From the NCBI RefSeq assembly GCF_013385425.1, contig NZ_JACAQA010000032.1:1-63789 (forward strand): DNA of 63,789 bases, given 5' to 3'. Source of the DNA: Pseudomonas gingeri (lineage in GTDB: Bacteria > Pseudomonadota > Gammaproteobacteria > Pseudomonadales > Pseudomonadaceae). Made by a program: the position numbers and the translations under genes. This document shows, one piece after another, positions 18,640 through 27,549 of the stretch (its first letter is position 1; every line of letters starts with the position of its first letter). Under the pieces are notes generated by a model. It saw only the letters and a program-made list of their open reading frames with translations, was not told where the DNA came from and did not search any database.

Positions 18640-19647
18640 ATGCCGAACTGGACCCTGCATATCCAACGCCTCCTCGCACTGATGAAGCGTTATCCAGGGG
18701 TGATTGCGGCTTTCGGTTTCTGCTCCGGTATCGCCAGTTTCATCCTGGTTGATCGCCAGCAGAACTCCGCCAGCTGGATTGCGGTCATTCTGCTGGTGAG
18801 CTGGCTCTGGTTGATGCTGGAGAACGTCCTGACGCAGTTCTTCAGTCGCCTGTTCAAACACGATATCCCCGAGCCGCTGCTGCGCTATGCCACGCAGATG
18901 ATCCACCAGCAAAGCCTGTCCTTTGTCCTGCCGTTCTTTTTCATTACCACCACCTGGAACAGCAGCCAGTTGCTGTTCACCGGGCTGCTCGGCGCGGCGG
19001 CGCTGGTCTCGATCATCGATCCGCTGTACTACAACTGGCTCTCGCCGAAACGCTGGCTGCTGCTGGGATTGCATACCCTGACGCTGTTCGCCGCGCTGCT
19101 CACCGCGCTGCCGATCATCCTGCACCTGACCACGCCCCAGAGCTACCAGCTGGCCCTGGGCATCGCCATGCTGTTATCGATCCCGAGCCTGGCGGTGAGC
19201 CTGCCGCTGCGCAGCTTGCGCGGCTGGTTGATGCTGATCGGCGTGACCCTGGCGATTGGCGGCGCGGGCTGGTTCCTGCGCTCGTGGGTGCCGCCGGCGA
19301 CCTTGTGGATGACCGAAGTCGCGGTGACCACCGAGCTGCAGGACCGCACCCCGGGTGAGGGCCTGGAGCAAGTCAGCACCCAGCAGGTGCGCAAGGATGG
19401 GCTGTATGCCTACACCTCGATCAGTGCGCCGCGCGGGCTGGACGAGCGGATCTACCACGTCTGGCAGTTCAACGGCCGCGAAGTCGACCGCATCGCCCTG
19501 GATATCCATGGCGGGCGCAAGGAAGGTTATCGCGCCTGGTCGCACAAGCAGAACTTCCCGGCCGACCCCACCGGTGACTGGCAGGTGCGAGTACTGACCG
19601 AGGGCGGCCAGATGCTCGGCGTGCTGCGCTTCAAGGTGAGCGACTAG
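18640..19647 (+). CDS. DUF5924-type membrane protein with DUF2914 C-terminal domain
   Basis: 335 residues from the ATG at 18640 (MPNWTLHIQRLLALMKRYPG); a GTG at 18601 would add 13 residues. Six or seven hydrophobic segments occupy about residues 20-225, followed by a soluble beta-rich domain (VAVTTELQDRTPGEGLEQVS, then YHVWQFNGREVDRIALDIHG and WQVRVLTEGGQMLGVLRF) matching the DUF2914 pattern. That domain would face the periplasm. Function is unknown. It stands alone between a REP pair and the MCE operon. Confidence 0.78.
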   Translation: MPNWTLHIQRLLALMKRYPGVIAAFGFCSGIASFILVDRQQNSASWIAVILLVSWLWLMLENVLTQFFSRLFKHDIPEPLLRYATQMIHQQSLSFVLPFFFITTTWNSSQLLFTGLLGAAALVSIIDPLYYNWLSPKRWLLLGLHTLTLFAALLTALPIILHLTTPQSYQLALGIAMLLSIPSLAVSLPLRSLRGWLMLIGVTLAIGGAGWFLRSWVPPATLWMTEVAVTTELQDRTPGEGLEQVSTQQVRKDGLYAYTSISAPRGLDERIYHVWQFNGREVDRIALDIHGGRKEGYRAWSHKQNFPADPTGDWQVRVLTEGGQMLGVLRFKVSD

Positions 19648-19716
19648 AGATCAGGGGCCAGATCGTGCTATTACAGAGGCCAGTATCAATGTCTGTTAAG
19701 CACGGAGCTTTCAATC

Positions 19717-20859
19717 ATTAGCGCAACGGCCGGCACCGCCCACCTGGATACCTCGAGCAGTCCCGCGCGCCTGAGGATCAGTGGTGACTGGACGCTGGCC
19801 CATTACACCAATCTGAAGCAGCGGGCCGCCCAATTGGTTGGCCAATACGACGCCAGCACCGATATCGACCTCAATGACCTCGGCGCCCTCGACACCGCCG
19901 GCGCGTCCTTGCTGGTGGAGCTGCTGGGGGCCGATCGCCTCGGACGTTCGGCCGAACACCCGGACTGCCGCATCAGTGCCGCCGACCGGGCCCTGCTGCA
20001 CACCGTGTATTGCTCCCTGGCGGATTTCTGCGAACCGGTACGCGAACCGGAAGAAGCAGCCGGCATCCAGTTGCTCGAACGCATTGGCAAAGCCGTCGAT
20101 GCCGTCTGGCAAGACACCCTACAACTGCTCGGGTTTGTCGGCCTGATCCTGGAGACCCTGGCGCGGGGGATTTTCAACCCGCGGCGCTGGCGCATGACCG
20201 CGACCGTCGCCCATATCGAACAGACCGGCCTCGACGCCGCCCCGATCGTCGCCCTGCTGACCTTCCTGGTGGGCGCCGTGGTGGCCTTTCTCGGCGCCAC
20301 GGTGTTGAAAAGCTTCGGCGCCAGTATCTTCACCGTCGACCTGGTGGCCTTCTCCTTCCTCCGTGAGTTCGGCGTACTGCTCACCGCCATCCTGATGGCC
20401 GGGCGCACCGCCAGCGCCTTTACCGCGCAGATCGGCTCGATGAAGGCCAACGAGGAGATCGACGCCATTCGCACCCTCGGCCTCGATCCCATGGAATTGC
20501 TGGTGCTGCCCCGGGTCCTGGCCCTGCTGATCGCCCTGCCGATGCTGACCTTCCTGGCGATGCTCTGCGGGATTGTCGGCGGCGGCGTGGTCTGCGCCTT
20601 GTCCCTGGGGATCTCGCCGGCGATGTTCCTGTCCCTGTTGCAGGCCGATATCGGCGTCCAGCATTTCCTCGTCGGCATGGTCAAGGCGCCGATCTTCGCC
20701 TTCCTGATCGCCGCCGTCGGTTGCCTGGAAGGTTTCAAGGTCAGCGGCAGTGCCGAGTCGGTCGGCGCCCACACCACCTCCAGCGTGGTCCAGTCGATCT
20801 TTATCGTGATCGTGCTGGATGCCGTTGCCGCGTTGTTCTTCATGGAGATGGGCTGGTGA
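19717..20859 (+). CDS. MlaE-type ABC permease with N-terminal STAS domain, non-standard start codon
   Basis: The permease of an MCE-type lipid transporter. A C-terminal MlaE domain with five or six helices (about residues 130-375) includes VAFSFLREFGVLLTAILMAG and RTLGLDPMELLVLPR. The first 100 residues form a STAS-like domain (ARLRISGDWTLAHYTNLKQ, DIDLNDLGALDTAGASLLVE). The only standard in-frame initiator near the 5' end is a TTG at 19834, which would cut the STAS domain in half. The frame is open from 19648, and CGGAG (19703-19707) lies correctly spaced before ATC 19714 and ATT 19717, so an ATT/ATC start is proposed, giving 380 residues. Its stop overlaps the ATPase start. Confidence 0.8.
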   Translation: MSATAGTAHLDTSSSPARLRISGDWTLAHYTNLKQRAAQLVGQYDASTDIDLNDLGALDTAGASLLVELLGADRLGRSAEHPDCRISAADRALLHTVYCSLADFCEPVREPEEAAGIQLLERIGKAVDAVWQDTLQLLGFVGLILETLARGIFNPRRWRMTATVAHIEQTGLDAAPIVALLTFLVGAVVAFLGATVLKSFGASIFTVDLVAFSFLREFGVLLTAILMAGRTASAFTAQIGSMKANEEIDAIRTLGLDPMELLVLPRVLALLIALPMLTFLAMLCGIVGGGVVCALSLGISPAMFLSLLQADIGVQHFLVGMVKAPIFAFLIAAVGCLEGFKVSGSAESVGAHTTSSVVQSIFIVIVLDAVAALFFMEMGW

Positions 20860-21659
20860 GTCGACCGCCACGGGCGCCGAGCGAGGCGGTGATCGAAGTG
20901 CGCGGGCTGTGCAATCGCTTCGGCAGCCAGAGCGTCCACGAAAACCTTGACCTGGACCTCTACCGCGGCGAAATCCTCGCCGTGGTCGGCGGCTCCGGCA
21001 GTGGCAAGTCGGTGCTGCTGCGCAGTATCGTCGGCCTGCGCAAACCCAGCGAGGGCAGCGTACGGGTGTTCGGCCAGGACCTGCGCAGCCTCTCGGAACA
21101 GGCGCGTTCCCAGGTCGAACGGCGCTTCGGTGTGCTGTTCCAGAAAGGTGCGTTGTTTTCCTCGCTGACGGTCACCGAGAACGTCGCCCTGCCGCTGATC
21201 GAACACGCCGGCCTCAGTCGGCGCGATGCCGAACACCTGGCGGCGGTCAAGCTGGCCTTGGCCGGCCTGCCGCTGTCGGCCGCCAACAAATACCCGGCCT
21301 CGCTGTCCGGCGGCATGATCAAGCGCGCCGCCTTGGCCCGCGCCCTGGCGCTGGACCCGGACATCCTGTTTCTCGACGAACCCACCGCCGGCCTCGACCC
21401 CATCGGCGCGGCGGCCTTCGACCAACTGATCCTGACCCTGCGCGATGCCCTGGGCCTGAGTGTGTTCCTGGTCACCCACGACCTCGACACGCTCTACACC
21501 ATCACCGACCGGGTCGCGGTGCTGGCGCAGAAACACGTACTGGTGGCCGATGCCATCGACCGGGTCGCCGAAACCGACGACCCGTGGATTCACGAATACT
21601 TCCATGGCCCGCGTGGCCGCGCCGCATTTGACGCGGTAACCCCGCACAAGGAGGGATGA
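20856..21659 (+). CDS. MlaF-type ABC transporter ATP-binding protein
   Basis: A 267-residue ATPase. The start chosen is the GTG at 20856 (MSRPPRAPSEAVIEVRGLCN), which overlaps the permease TGA (GTGA) and gives the normal family length. Walker A GGSGSGKSVLLRS, signature LSGGMIKRAALAR and Walker B DILFLDEPTAGLDP are intact, with H-loop histidine in LVTHDLDT. It powers the MCE-type lipid transporter encoded by this four-gene operon (permease, ATPase, MCE protein, lipoprotein) between inner and outer membrane. Confidence 0.93.
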   Translation: MSRPPRAPSEAVIEVRGLCNRFGSQSVHENLDLDLYRGEILAVVGGSGSGKSVLLRSIVGLRKPSEGSVRVFGQDLRSLSEQARSQVERRFGVLFQKGALFSSLTVTENVALPLIEHAGLSRRDAEHLAAVKLALAGLPLSAANKYPASLSGGMIKRAALARALALDPDILFLDEPTAGLDPIGAAAFDQLILTLRDALGLSVFLVTHDLDTLYTITDRVAVLAQKHVLVADAIDRVAETDDPWIHEYFHGPRGRAAFDAVTPHKEG

Positions 21660-21660
21660 G

Positions 21661-22599
21661 ATGGAAACCCGTGCCCATCATGTGATGATCGGCCTGTTCA
21701 GTGTGCTGGTGGTCGTGGCCGCGTTGCTGTTCGGCCTGTGGCTGGCCAAGTCCAGTGTCGACACTGCGTTCAAGGACTATGAAGTGGTGTTCAACGAGGC
21801 GGTCAGCGGCCTGTCCAAGGGCAGCCCGGTGCAATACAGCGGGATCAAGGTCGGCGACGTGCTGCAACTGAGCCTCGACCCGAAAGACCCGCGCCGGGTG
21901 CTGGCACGCATCCGCCTGGCCGGCGACACGCCGATCAAGGAGGATACCCGCGCCAAGCTGGCCCTGACCGGCATCACCGGCACCTCGCTGATCCAGCTCA
22001 GCGACGGCACGCCGCAGAGTCCCGAGCTCAAGGGCAAGGATGGCAACCTGCCGCAGATCATCGCCTCGCCGTCGCCGATCTCACGCCTGCTCAACGACAG
22101 CAACGACCTGATGAGCGGGATCAACCTGCTGCTGCACAATGCCAACGAAATGTTCTCGCAGAAAAACGTCGCCCAGGTCAGCCAGACCCTGGACAACCTC
22201 CAGCAAGCCACCGGGGCGATTGCCGGCCAGCGCGACGATATCCGCCAGACCCTGAAACAGATGACCCTGGTCAGCAAGCAGGTCAGCGCGACCCTGGAAC
22301 AGACCACCGCGCTGATGCGCAACGCCAACGGCCTGCTCGACAACCAGGGCAAGCAGGCCCTTGGCAGCGCCGAACGGGCCATGCAATCCCTGGAGCAGAG
22401 CACCGCGACCATCAACACGCTGCTGAGCAAAAACCAGGACTCGGTCAACAGTGGATTACAGGGCTTGAATGAACTGGCCCCGGCGATCCGTGAACTGCGT
22501 GACACCCTCAGTTCCCTGCGCGCGATCTCCAAGCGCCTGGATGCCAACCCCAGCGGCTACTTGCTGGGCCGTGACAAGAACAAGGAATTCACCCCATGA
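21661..22599 (+). CDS. MlaD-family MCE protein
   Basis: 312 residues. One N-terminal transmembrane anchor (HHVMIGLFSVLVVVAALLFG) precedes an MCE domain at about residues 38-125 (AVSGLSKGSPVQYSGIKVGD, LALTGITGTSLIQLSDG), then a long helical region rich in Q/N/L (about 150-300). MCE proteins form hexameric rings or tubes that carry lipids across the periplasm. The extended helical tail is longer than in E. coli MlaD (about 180 residues) and is closer to the tube-forming type. The start lies one base after the ATPase stop; the end overlaps the lipoprotein ATG (ATGA). Confidence 0.93.
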   Translation: METRAHHVMIGLFSVLVVVAALLFGLWLAKSSVDTAFKDYEVVFNEAVSGLSKGSPVQYSGIKVGDVLQLSLDPKDPRRVLARIRLAGDTPIKEDTRAKLALTGITGTSLIQLSDGTPQSPELKGKDGNLPQIIASPSPISRLLNDSNDLMSGINLLLHNANEMFSQKNVAQVSQTLDNLQQATGAIAGQRDDIRQTLKQMTLVSKQVSATLEQTTALMRNANGLLDNQGKQALGSAERAMQSLEQSTATINTLLSKNQDSVNSGLQGLNELAPAIRELRDTLSSLRAISKRLDANPSGYLLGRDKNKEFTP

Positions 22600-23228
22600 G
22601 GCATGTCCCTCGTGTATTGAGCCAGCTTACCCTGGTTGTCGGCCTGGCCTTGAGCGGCGCCTGTTCGATCCTGCCCCAGGCGGACCCGGCGGATGTCTAT
22701 CGCCTGCCGACGGCACAGAACAGTGTTCCGGCGCCCAACAGTCAGCCGGTCAACTGGTCGTTGCGCATTGCCAAGCCGATTGCCAGTGACGCCTTGAACA
22801 GCCCGAATATCGCCGTGGTGCCCCAGGGTGACCTGATCAGCCACTACAAGGCCTCACGTTGGAGCGATCCGGCACCGGTGCTGCTGCGCAACCGGATTCT
22901 CGACGCCTTCCAGCGCGACGGCCGGGTGCGCCTGCTGAGCACCGACGACAGCAACCTGCAGGCGGATTTCGAGCTGGGCGGCGAGTTGCAGGCCTTCCAG
23001 ACCGAGTACCGAGGTCAGGGGGCCGAGGTGGTGATCCGCTTCGATGCGCGGCTGGTCCGTGGGATTGACCAGCGGATCCTCGCCAGCCGGCGCTTTGAAG
23101 TACGCCAGCCACTCAGTGACAAGCAGGTGCCCGGTGTGGTCGAGGGCTTCGGGCGGGCGGGTGACAAGCTGATGGTACAGTTGATCGACTGGGCGGTACG
23201 GCAGGGCGAAGCCTCGGCTAAACGCTGA
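22596..23228 (+). CDS. ABC-type transport auxiliary lipoprotein (PqiC/DUF330-like)
   Basis: A 210-residue lipoprotein with a type II signal (VVGLALSGACSILPQ, lipobox LSGAC, Cys at about 27). The mature domain has the alternating strands of the PqiC family (SLRIAKPIASDALNSPNIAV, RWSDPAPVLLRNRILDAF, FELGGELQAFQTEYRGQ). PqiC-type lipoproteins sit in the outer membrane and dock the MCE tunnel. It is the last gene of the MCE operon, coupled to the MCE gene by an ATGA overlap. Confidence 0.88.
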   Translation: MRHVPRVLSQLTLVVGLALSGACSILPQADPADVYRLPTAQNSVPAPNSQPVNWSLRIAKPIASDALNSPNIAVVPQGDLISHYKASRWSDPAPVLLRNRILDAFQRDGRVRLLSTDDSNLQADFELGGELQAFQTEYRGQGAEVVIRFDARLVRGIDQRILASRRFEVRQPLSDKQVPGVVEGFGRAGDKLMVQLIDWAVRQGEASAKR

Positions 23229-23234
23229 GGGCCT

Positions 23235-23258
23235 CATCGCCAGCAAGCCGGCGATGAC
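23235..23258. repeat. Single REP-like palindrome
   Basis: CATCGCCAGCAAGCCGGCGATG is a short inverted repeat of the same class as the arms at 33290-33375. It lies just after the lipoprotein stop and may also act in transcript ending. Confidence 0.6.
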
Positions 23259-23299
23259 GGCGGTGAATCTTGCATCGCCATCCTAGACAGGTACCGGTT

Positions 23300-24529
23300 T
23301 CAGCCGAAGAACCAATAGCACACCCCGATCGCCGCCAGCACCCCGGCCAGTTCCGCCAGCAAGGCGCAGCCCACCGCGTGTCGCGCCCGCTGGATATTCA
23401 CCGCGCCGAAATACACCGCCAGCACATAGAAGGTGGTTTCGGTGCTGCCCTGGATCGTCGCCGCCACCAGCGCCGGGAAGCTGTCCACGCCCTGGGTCTT
23501 CATGGTCTCGATCAACATCGCCCGCGCCGCACTGCCGGAGAACGGCTTGACCATCGCTGTCGGCAACGCATCGACAAAGCGCGTATCCCAACCGGCCCAC
23601 TGCACCAGGTGACGAATGCCGTCGAGGCCGAAGTCCAGCGCCCCGGAAGCCCGCAGCACGCCAATCGCGCAGAGCATCGCCACCAGGTACGGCAACAGAT
23701 TCCTGGCGACATCAAAGCCCTCTTTTGCCCCTTCGACAAAAGCCTCGTAGACCTTCACCTTGCGTAACGCGCCAATGACCAGGAACAGCATGATCAGGCC
23801 GAACAGCGTCAGGTTGCCGAGGATCGACGACAGGCTGGCCAACGCCGTGGCCGACAGCCCGGCCAGCACTGCCATGAAGCCGCCGAGCAGTAAAGCGCCG
23901 GGAATCAGGTAGGCCAGCACCACCGGGTCCCACAACCGCAGGCGCTGCATCACCGCCACCGAAAGCAGGCCGACCAGGCTTGAGGCGCAGGTGGCCAGCA
24001 GGATCGGCAGGAACACCAGGGTCGGGTCCGCCGCGCCTTGCTGGGCGCGGTACATGAAGATGGTTACCGGCAGCAGGGTCAGGGACGAGGCATTGAGCAC
24101 CAGGAACAGGATCTGCGCGTTGCTCGCCACGGTCTGGCTCGGGTTGAGCTCCTGCAGGGAACGCATGGCCTTGAGGCCGATGGGCGTGGCGGCGTTGTCC
24201 AGGCCCAGGGCGTTGGCCGCAAAGTTGAGGGTGATCAGGCCGATGGCCGGATGGCCGCGCGGCACGTCCGGCATCAGGCGGCTGAACAGCGGCCCCAGGG
24301 CCTTGGCCAGCCAGTCGACGATCCCGGCCTTTTCGGCGATGCGCAGAAAGCCGAGCCAGAGGGTCAGGGTGCCGAACAGCAGGACCATGACATCCACCGA
24401 GAGCTTGGCCATGGCGAAGATGCTTTCCACCATCGCGGCGAAGATCGCGGGGTTGCCACCCACCAGCCATTGCGCCAGCGCCGAGACGGTCGCCACTACG
24501 AAAAAGCCAAGCCACAGGCCATTGAGCAT
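23300..24529 (-). CDS. Nucleoside-recognition (SpmA/SpmB-like) membrane protein
   Basis: A 409-residue inner-membrane protein with about ten hydrophobic segments in two halves. Each half resembles a Gate/nucleoside-recognition domain: residues 40-190 (LFGTLTLWLGFLRIAEKAG, NFAANALGLDNAATPIGLKA) and 230-405 (NLLPYLVAMLCAIGVLRASG, STETTFYVLAVYFGAVNIQ). The two halves correspond to SpmA and SpmB of spore formers fused in one chain, a common form in non-sporulating proteobacteria. The substrate is unknown. It is a single gene, convergent with the MCE operon. Confidence 0.82.
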   Translation of the reverse strand: MLNGLWLGFFVVATVSALAQWLVGGNPAIFAAMVESIFAMAKLSVDVMVLLFGTLTLWLGFLRIAEKAGIVDWLAKALGPLFSRLMPDVPRGHPAIGLITLNFAANALGLDNAATPIGLKAMRSLQELNPSQTVASNAQILFLVLNASSLTLLPVTIFMYRAQQGAADPTLVFLPILLATCASSLVGLLSVAVMQRLRLWDPVVLAYLIPGALLLGGFMAVLAGLSATALASLSSILGNLTLFGLIMLFLVIGALRKVKVYEAFVEGAKEGFDVARNLLPYLVAMLCAIGVLRASGALDFGLDGIRHLVQWAGWDTRFVDALPTAMVKPFSGSAARAMLIETMKTQGVDSFPALVAATIQGSTETTFYVLAVYFGAVNIQRARHAVGCALLAELAGVLAAIGVCYWFFG

Positions 24530-24583
24530 CGGGAAAACTCCTTGAAGATGCGGCGAATGATAGCGGTCGGGCCAGAAACAACA

Positions 24584-24603
24584 AACCCCGGAAAGTCCGG
24601 GGT
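24584..24603 (-). terminator. Intrinsic terminator downstream of gltP
   Basis: Read on the minus strand, ACCCCGGA and TCCGGGGT form an 8-bp stem around CTT, followed by TTGTTGTTT. It lies about 100 bases after the gltP stop, beyond the REP sequence. Confidence 0.75.
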
Positions 24604-24630
24604 CTATCGATCAGCTTTGGCAGTACGCGG

Positions 24631-24700
24631 ACCTGTAGGAGCAGAGCTTGCTCGCGAAGGGGCCAGCGAGAGCACTAGACGCTTCGCCGGCAAGCGCCAT
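24631..24700. repeat. REP element, one good and one degenerate arm
   Basis: CCTGTAGGAGCAGAGCTTGC continuing TCGCGAAG at about 24632-24659 is a REP arm. GCTTCGCCGGCAAGCG at about 24681-24696 is a shortened reverse partner. It lies between the gltP stop and its terminator. Confidence 0.7.
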
Positions 24701-24704
24701 TCGA

Positions 24705-26036
24705 TCAGCCCTTGGAAGCCTCGCCCGCCGGCAGCGGCGCCTTGCTGCGCCAGTGCGGCAGGGAGTTCCAGTAGCGCTCGCCCTTGGCATCGTCGTACAT
24801 GCCTTCCCAACGGGAAATCACCAGCACCGCCAGGGCATTGCCGATCACGTTCAGCGCGGTCCGCGCCATGTCCATGACTCGGTCGACACCGGCGATAAAG
24901 GCCAGGCCTTCCAGCGGAATACCGACGCTGCCCAGGGTCGCCAGCAACACCACGAAGGACACGCCCGGTACCCCGGCAATGCCCTTGGAGGTGACCATCA
25001 GGGTCAGCACCAGCAGCAATTGCTGGCTGATGGACAGGTCGATGCCATAAAGCTGGGCAATGAAGATCGCCGCGATGCTCTGGTACAGGGTCGAGCCGTC
25101 GAGGTTGAAGGAGTAACCGGTCGGCACCACAAAACTGCAAATGGCTTTCGGCGCACCGTAGGCTTCCATCTTCTGGATCACCCGTGGCAACACGGTTTCG
25201 GAACTGGCGGTGGAGTAGGCCAGTACCAGTTCGTCCTTGAAGATGCGCATCAGCTTGATCACCGAGAAGCCGAACAAACGGGCCACCAGGCCGAGCACGG
25301 CAAAGGCGAAGAACAGGATGGCGGCGTAGACCAGCAGCACCAGCTTGGCCAGCGGCAGCAGGGAGGCGAAGCCGAAGCTGGCGACGGTCACCGCGATCAG
25401 GGCAAACACACCGATCGGCGCGTAGTTCATGATCATGTGGGTGACCTTGAACATGCTTTCCGAGACGCCCTGGAACATCTTCACCAGCGGGTCGCGCAAC
25501 TCGGCCTGCAGGCTCGACAGGCCGAGGCCGAAGAGCACCGAGAAGAAGATGATCGGCAGCATTTCGCCGCGGGCCATGGCGGCAAAGATGTTCGAAGGAA
25601 TCAGGTTGAGGATGGTTTCGATAAACGCATGCTCATGCTGTACTTCGGCGGCGGTGGCGGTGTACTTGGAGATGTCCACGGTGCCCAGGGTGCTCATATC
25701 GATGCCCGAGCCCGGGTGGAACACGTTGGCCAGCAGCAGGCCGACCACAATGGCGATGGTGGTGACGATCTCGAAGTAGACGATGGTCTTGAGGCCGATG
25801 CGCCCCAGCTTCTTGGCGTCGCCGACACCGGCAATGCCGACCACCAGCGAGGAAATGACAATCGGGATAACGATCATCTTGATCAGGCGGATAAAGATAT
25901 CGCCTGCCGGTTGCAGGACGTTGCCGATCCACCAGGCCTTCTCGGCACTGAAATGGTTGAGCAGCGCGCCGACTGCAATCCCCAGTACCAGACCGATAAG
26001 GATCTGCCAGGCGAGGCTGAGCTTTGCCTTCTTCAT
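24705..26036 (-). CDS. gltP: Dicarboxylate/amino acid:cation symporter, probably glutamate/aspartate
   Basis: 443 residues of the DAACS family, with eight membrane helices and two re-entrant loops. Signatures are the serine-rich STASSETVLPRVIQKM, the VVPTGYSFNLDGSTLYQSIA loop, and KGIAGVPGVSFVVLLATL. In the family these form the substrate and cation sites. Length matches GltP/DctA. The position next to the algB region matches gltP in P. aeruginosa as I recall it. A DctA-like C4-dicarboxylate specificity cannot be excluded. Confidence 0.85.
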   Translation of the reverse strand: MKKAKLSLAWQILIGLVLGIAVGALLNHFSAEKAWWIGNVLQPAGDIFIRLIKMIVIPIVISSLVVGIAGVGDAKKLGRIGLKTIVYFEIVTTIAIVVGLLLANVFHPGSGIDMSTLGTVDISKYTATAAEVQHEHAFIETILNLIPSNIFAAMARGEMLPIIFFSVLFGLGLSSLQAELRDPLVKMFQGVSESMFKVTHMIMNYAPIGVFALIAVTVASFGFASLLPLAKLVLLVYAAILFFAFAVLGLVARLFGFSVIKLMRIFKDELVLAYSTASSETVLPRVIQKMEAYGAPKAICSFVVPTGYSFNLDGSTLYQSIAAIFIAQLYGIDLSISQQLLLVLTLMVTSKGIAGVPGVSFVVLLATLGSVGIPLEGLAFIAGVDRVMDMARTALNVIGNALAVLVISRWEGMYDDAKGERYWNSLPHWRSKAPLPAGEASKG

Positions 26037-26563
26037 GTCGTTACCCTTGCTTCAAGTGGAGTCGGACAGAAGCCCCTCACCGTTGCACTGATGCAGGTCA
26101 GGTGATGGCAACTGTCCCCCATGGAAGGTCATCGCCCACCGGCCTGATGGCTTTTTGGCAGGCGAAAAAAGGCGCAACTATTCCCATGCAAGGGGGGGAC
26201 GTCTAATGCCGTAAACGCCTACCCCATGCCGAATCGGCATGACCTTTATTCAACAATACGACCGTTTTGTCCCCCATCAACAGGACATTTCAGCCGAAAA
26301 AAGTGCCGTAGACCGGCCATTTCAAAGCATTTTTTCCTCCACGGCACGGGAATGAAGCGAGGCCAAATAAGTAGAAAACTCCTACAAATTCAATCGTAAA
26401 CGAGGGGTAATCAGAGGGGTGTTTCTAGACGTACGGTCACATCGGAAAAATGCACCCGCTGAAAAGGCCACTTAATGTCAGAAAGACATAGGGTCAAAGC
26501 GGCAAACGCGGTCATGCAACGACAGGAGCGGCCGCCCGTCAGCAGGGCGGCTGTGGCTCATGG
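26037..26563. other. Gene-free region between gltP and the DUF1328 gene
   Basis: About 527 bases, AT-rich in the middle (26330-26480), with no convincing gene on either strand. It probably holds the gltP promoter on the minus strand. The GC-rich hairpin GCCGCCC/GGGCGGC near 26531-26551 lies just downstream of the DUF1328 stop and may end that transcript, although no T-run follows. Confidence 0.5.
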
Positions 26564-26728
26564 TCAGCCTCGACCACGGCGTCCGAACAGGAAGGAAACC
26601 ACGAACATCACCAGGAATACGACAAAGAGGATCTTGGCGATACCCGTGGCTGTACCGGCGATGCCACCAAAGCCCAATACCGCGGCGACAATGGCAATGA
26701 TCAGGAATGTGACTGCCCAGCTCAACAT
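26564..26728 (-). CDS. DUF1328 (YtjA-like) small membrane protein
   Basis: A 54-residue protein starting MLSWAVTFLIIAIVAAVLGF and ending in the basic tail FLFGRRGRG. Two hydrophobic helices separated by a GIAGTATGIAK hinge are the full DUF1328/YtjA pattern. AGGAGAATCACC precedes the ATG. The family has been linked to envelope stress and general stress induction in gammaproteobacteria, but its function is unknown. It is a monocistronic gene upstream of a small hypothetical gene in the same direction. Confidence 0.88.
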   Translation of the reverse strand: MLSWAVTFLIIAIVAAVLGFGGIAGTATGIAKILFVVFLVMFVVSFLFGRRGRG

Positions 26729-26818
26729 GGTGATTCTCCTCGACTTACAAGTGTTTGGATGCAGCCTTTACTGCCCCGGGTACTGCCCCGGGCTATCATC
26801 CGACGGCCCGGTTCTTGC

Positions 26819-27100
26819 CTAGAACACCCAGCGCTGCTGCAACGGCTCGTCAGGCACCTGGGCTTGATCGACCGACGTCAGGCGGTAGGCGGCGGGGTCG
26901 CTGATACTGGTAGCGGCCGCGCTGAAATGGGTTTGTTGCAGGGCATGCCCGGGCAGGCGCTGGACCTGGACACTGGCCTGGTTCCAGCGTTGGAACTGCT
27001 GGCCGGCAATCAGCGTGACCAGCAACGCCAACACGGCAAACAATCCTTGCTGCAGGTGCAGTGGCGAGAGATGGAGATGGGCGGCACGTGGGCGATTCAT
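26819..27100 (-). CDS. Small single-pass membrane protein of unknown function
   Basis: 93 residues from the ATG at 27100 (MNRPRAAHLHLSPLHLQQGL), preceded by GGAGGAGTTTCAGG; an in-frame codon at 27121 is less likely. One transmembrane helix (LFAVLALLVTLIAG) is followed by a short polar domain. I recognise no domain. Its position next to algB matches a conserved small hypothetical gene in other Pseudomonas (inference from memory of PA5482). Confidence 0.7.
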   Translation of the reverse strand: MNRPRAAHLHLSPLHLQQGLFAVLALLVTLIAGQQFQRWNQASVQVQRLPGHALQQTHFSAAATSISDPAAYRLTSVDQAQVPDEPLQQRWVF

Positions 27101-27549
27101 CCTGAAACTCCTCCGACTCAATGATGGGTGTGGCGGGGTCGGGAGAGATGAACCAGACCGACCACCGCGAATGTTCTTGAGAGGAACATTGCAGTCTGCA
27201 TGCCAGCTTTTTTATTGGAAAAACATCAATAAAATCAATAAGTTATAAAATACACAAGATTGATCGACCAGCATCCTGCACGATGCCCGCCATACGGTCG
27301 TGCGTATTGCACGATGAATCCGTAGGAAATAGCCCTACCAAAAGAATAAATAGTAAGAAAATCAGTAGGAATTAGCTGAGAGCCCAACTGTCGGAAGCAA
27401 AGAGCCTAAAAAATTCCCCAAATCAGCGGGTTAGCAATCAGGGGCGCAGACCGTTACCCTGCTTGTCATAAGGTCAATCAGAAACAGCTCTCTAACGTGC
27501 CGGATATTTCCGGTAGAGACTGAAAACTTTTACTAAAGGAGCATGGGAG
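27101..27549. other. AT-rich intergenic region upstream of algB
   Basis: About 449 bases with long A/T-rich stretches (27200-27420) and no gene seen. It probably contains the algB promoter and the promoter of the small hypothetical gene on the other strand. AAGGAG at about 27536 serves algB. No recognised operator was found. Confidence 0.5.

Noticed and set aside
23270..23767. Plus-strand frame opposite the nucleoside-recognition gene
   Set aside because: Mirror of a membrane protein gene; composition is H/R/Q rich with no domain.
26336..26360. GGCACGGGAATGAAGC as a sigma-54 promoter near gltP
   Set aside because: The -24 GG is present but the -12 TTGC is replaced by GAAGC, and the orientation points away from gltP.
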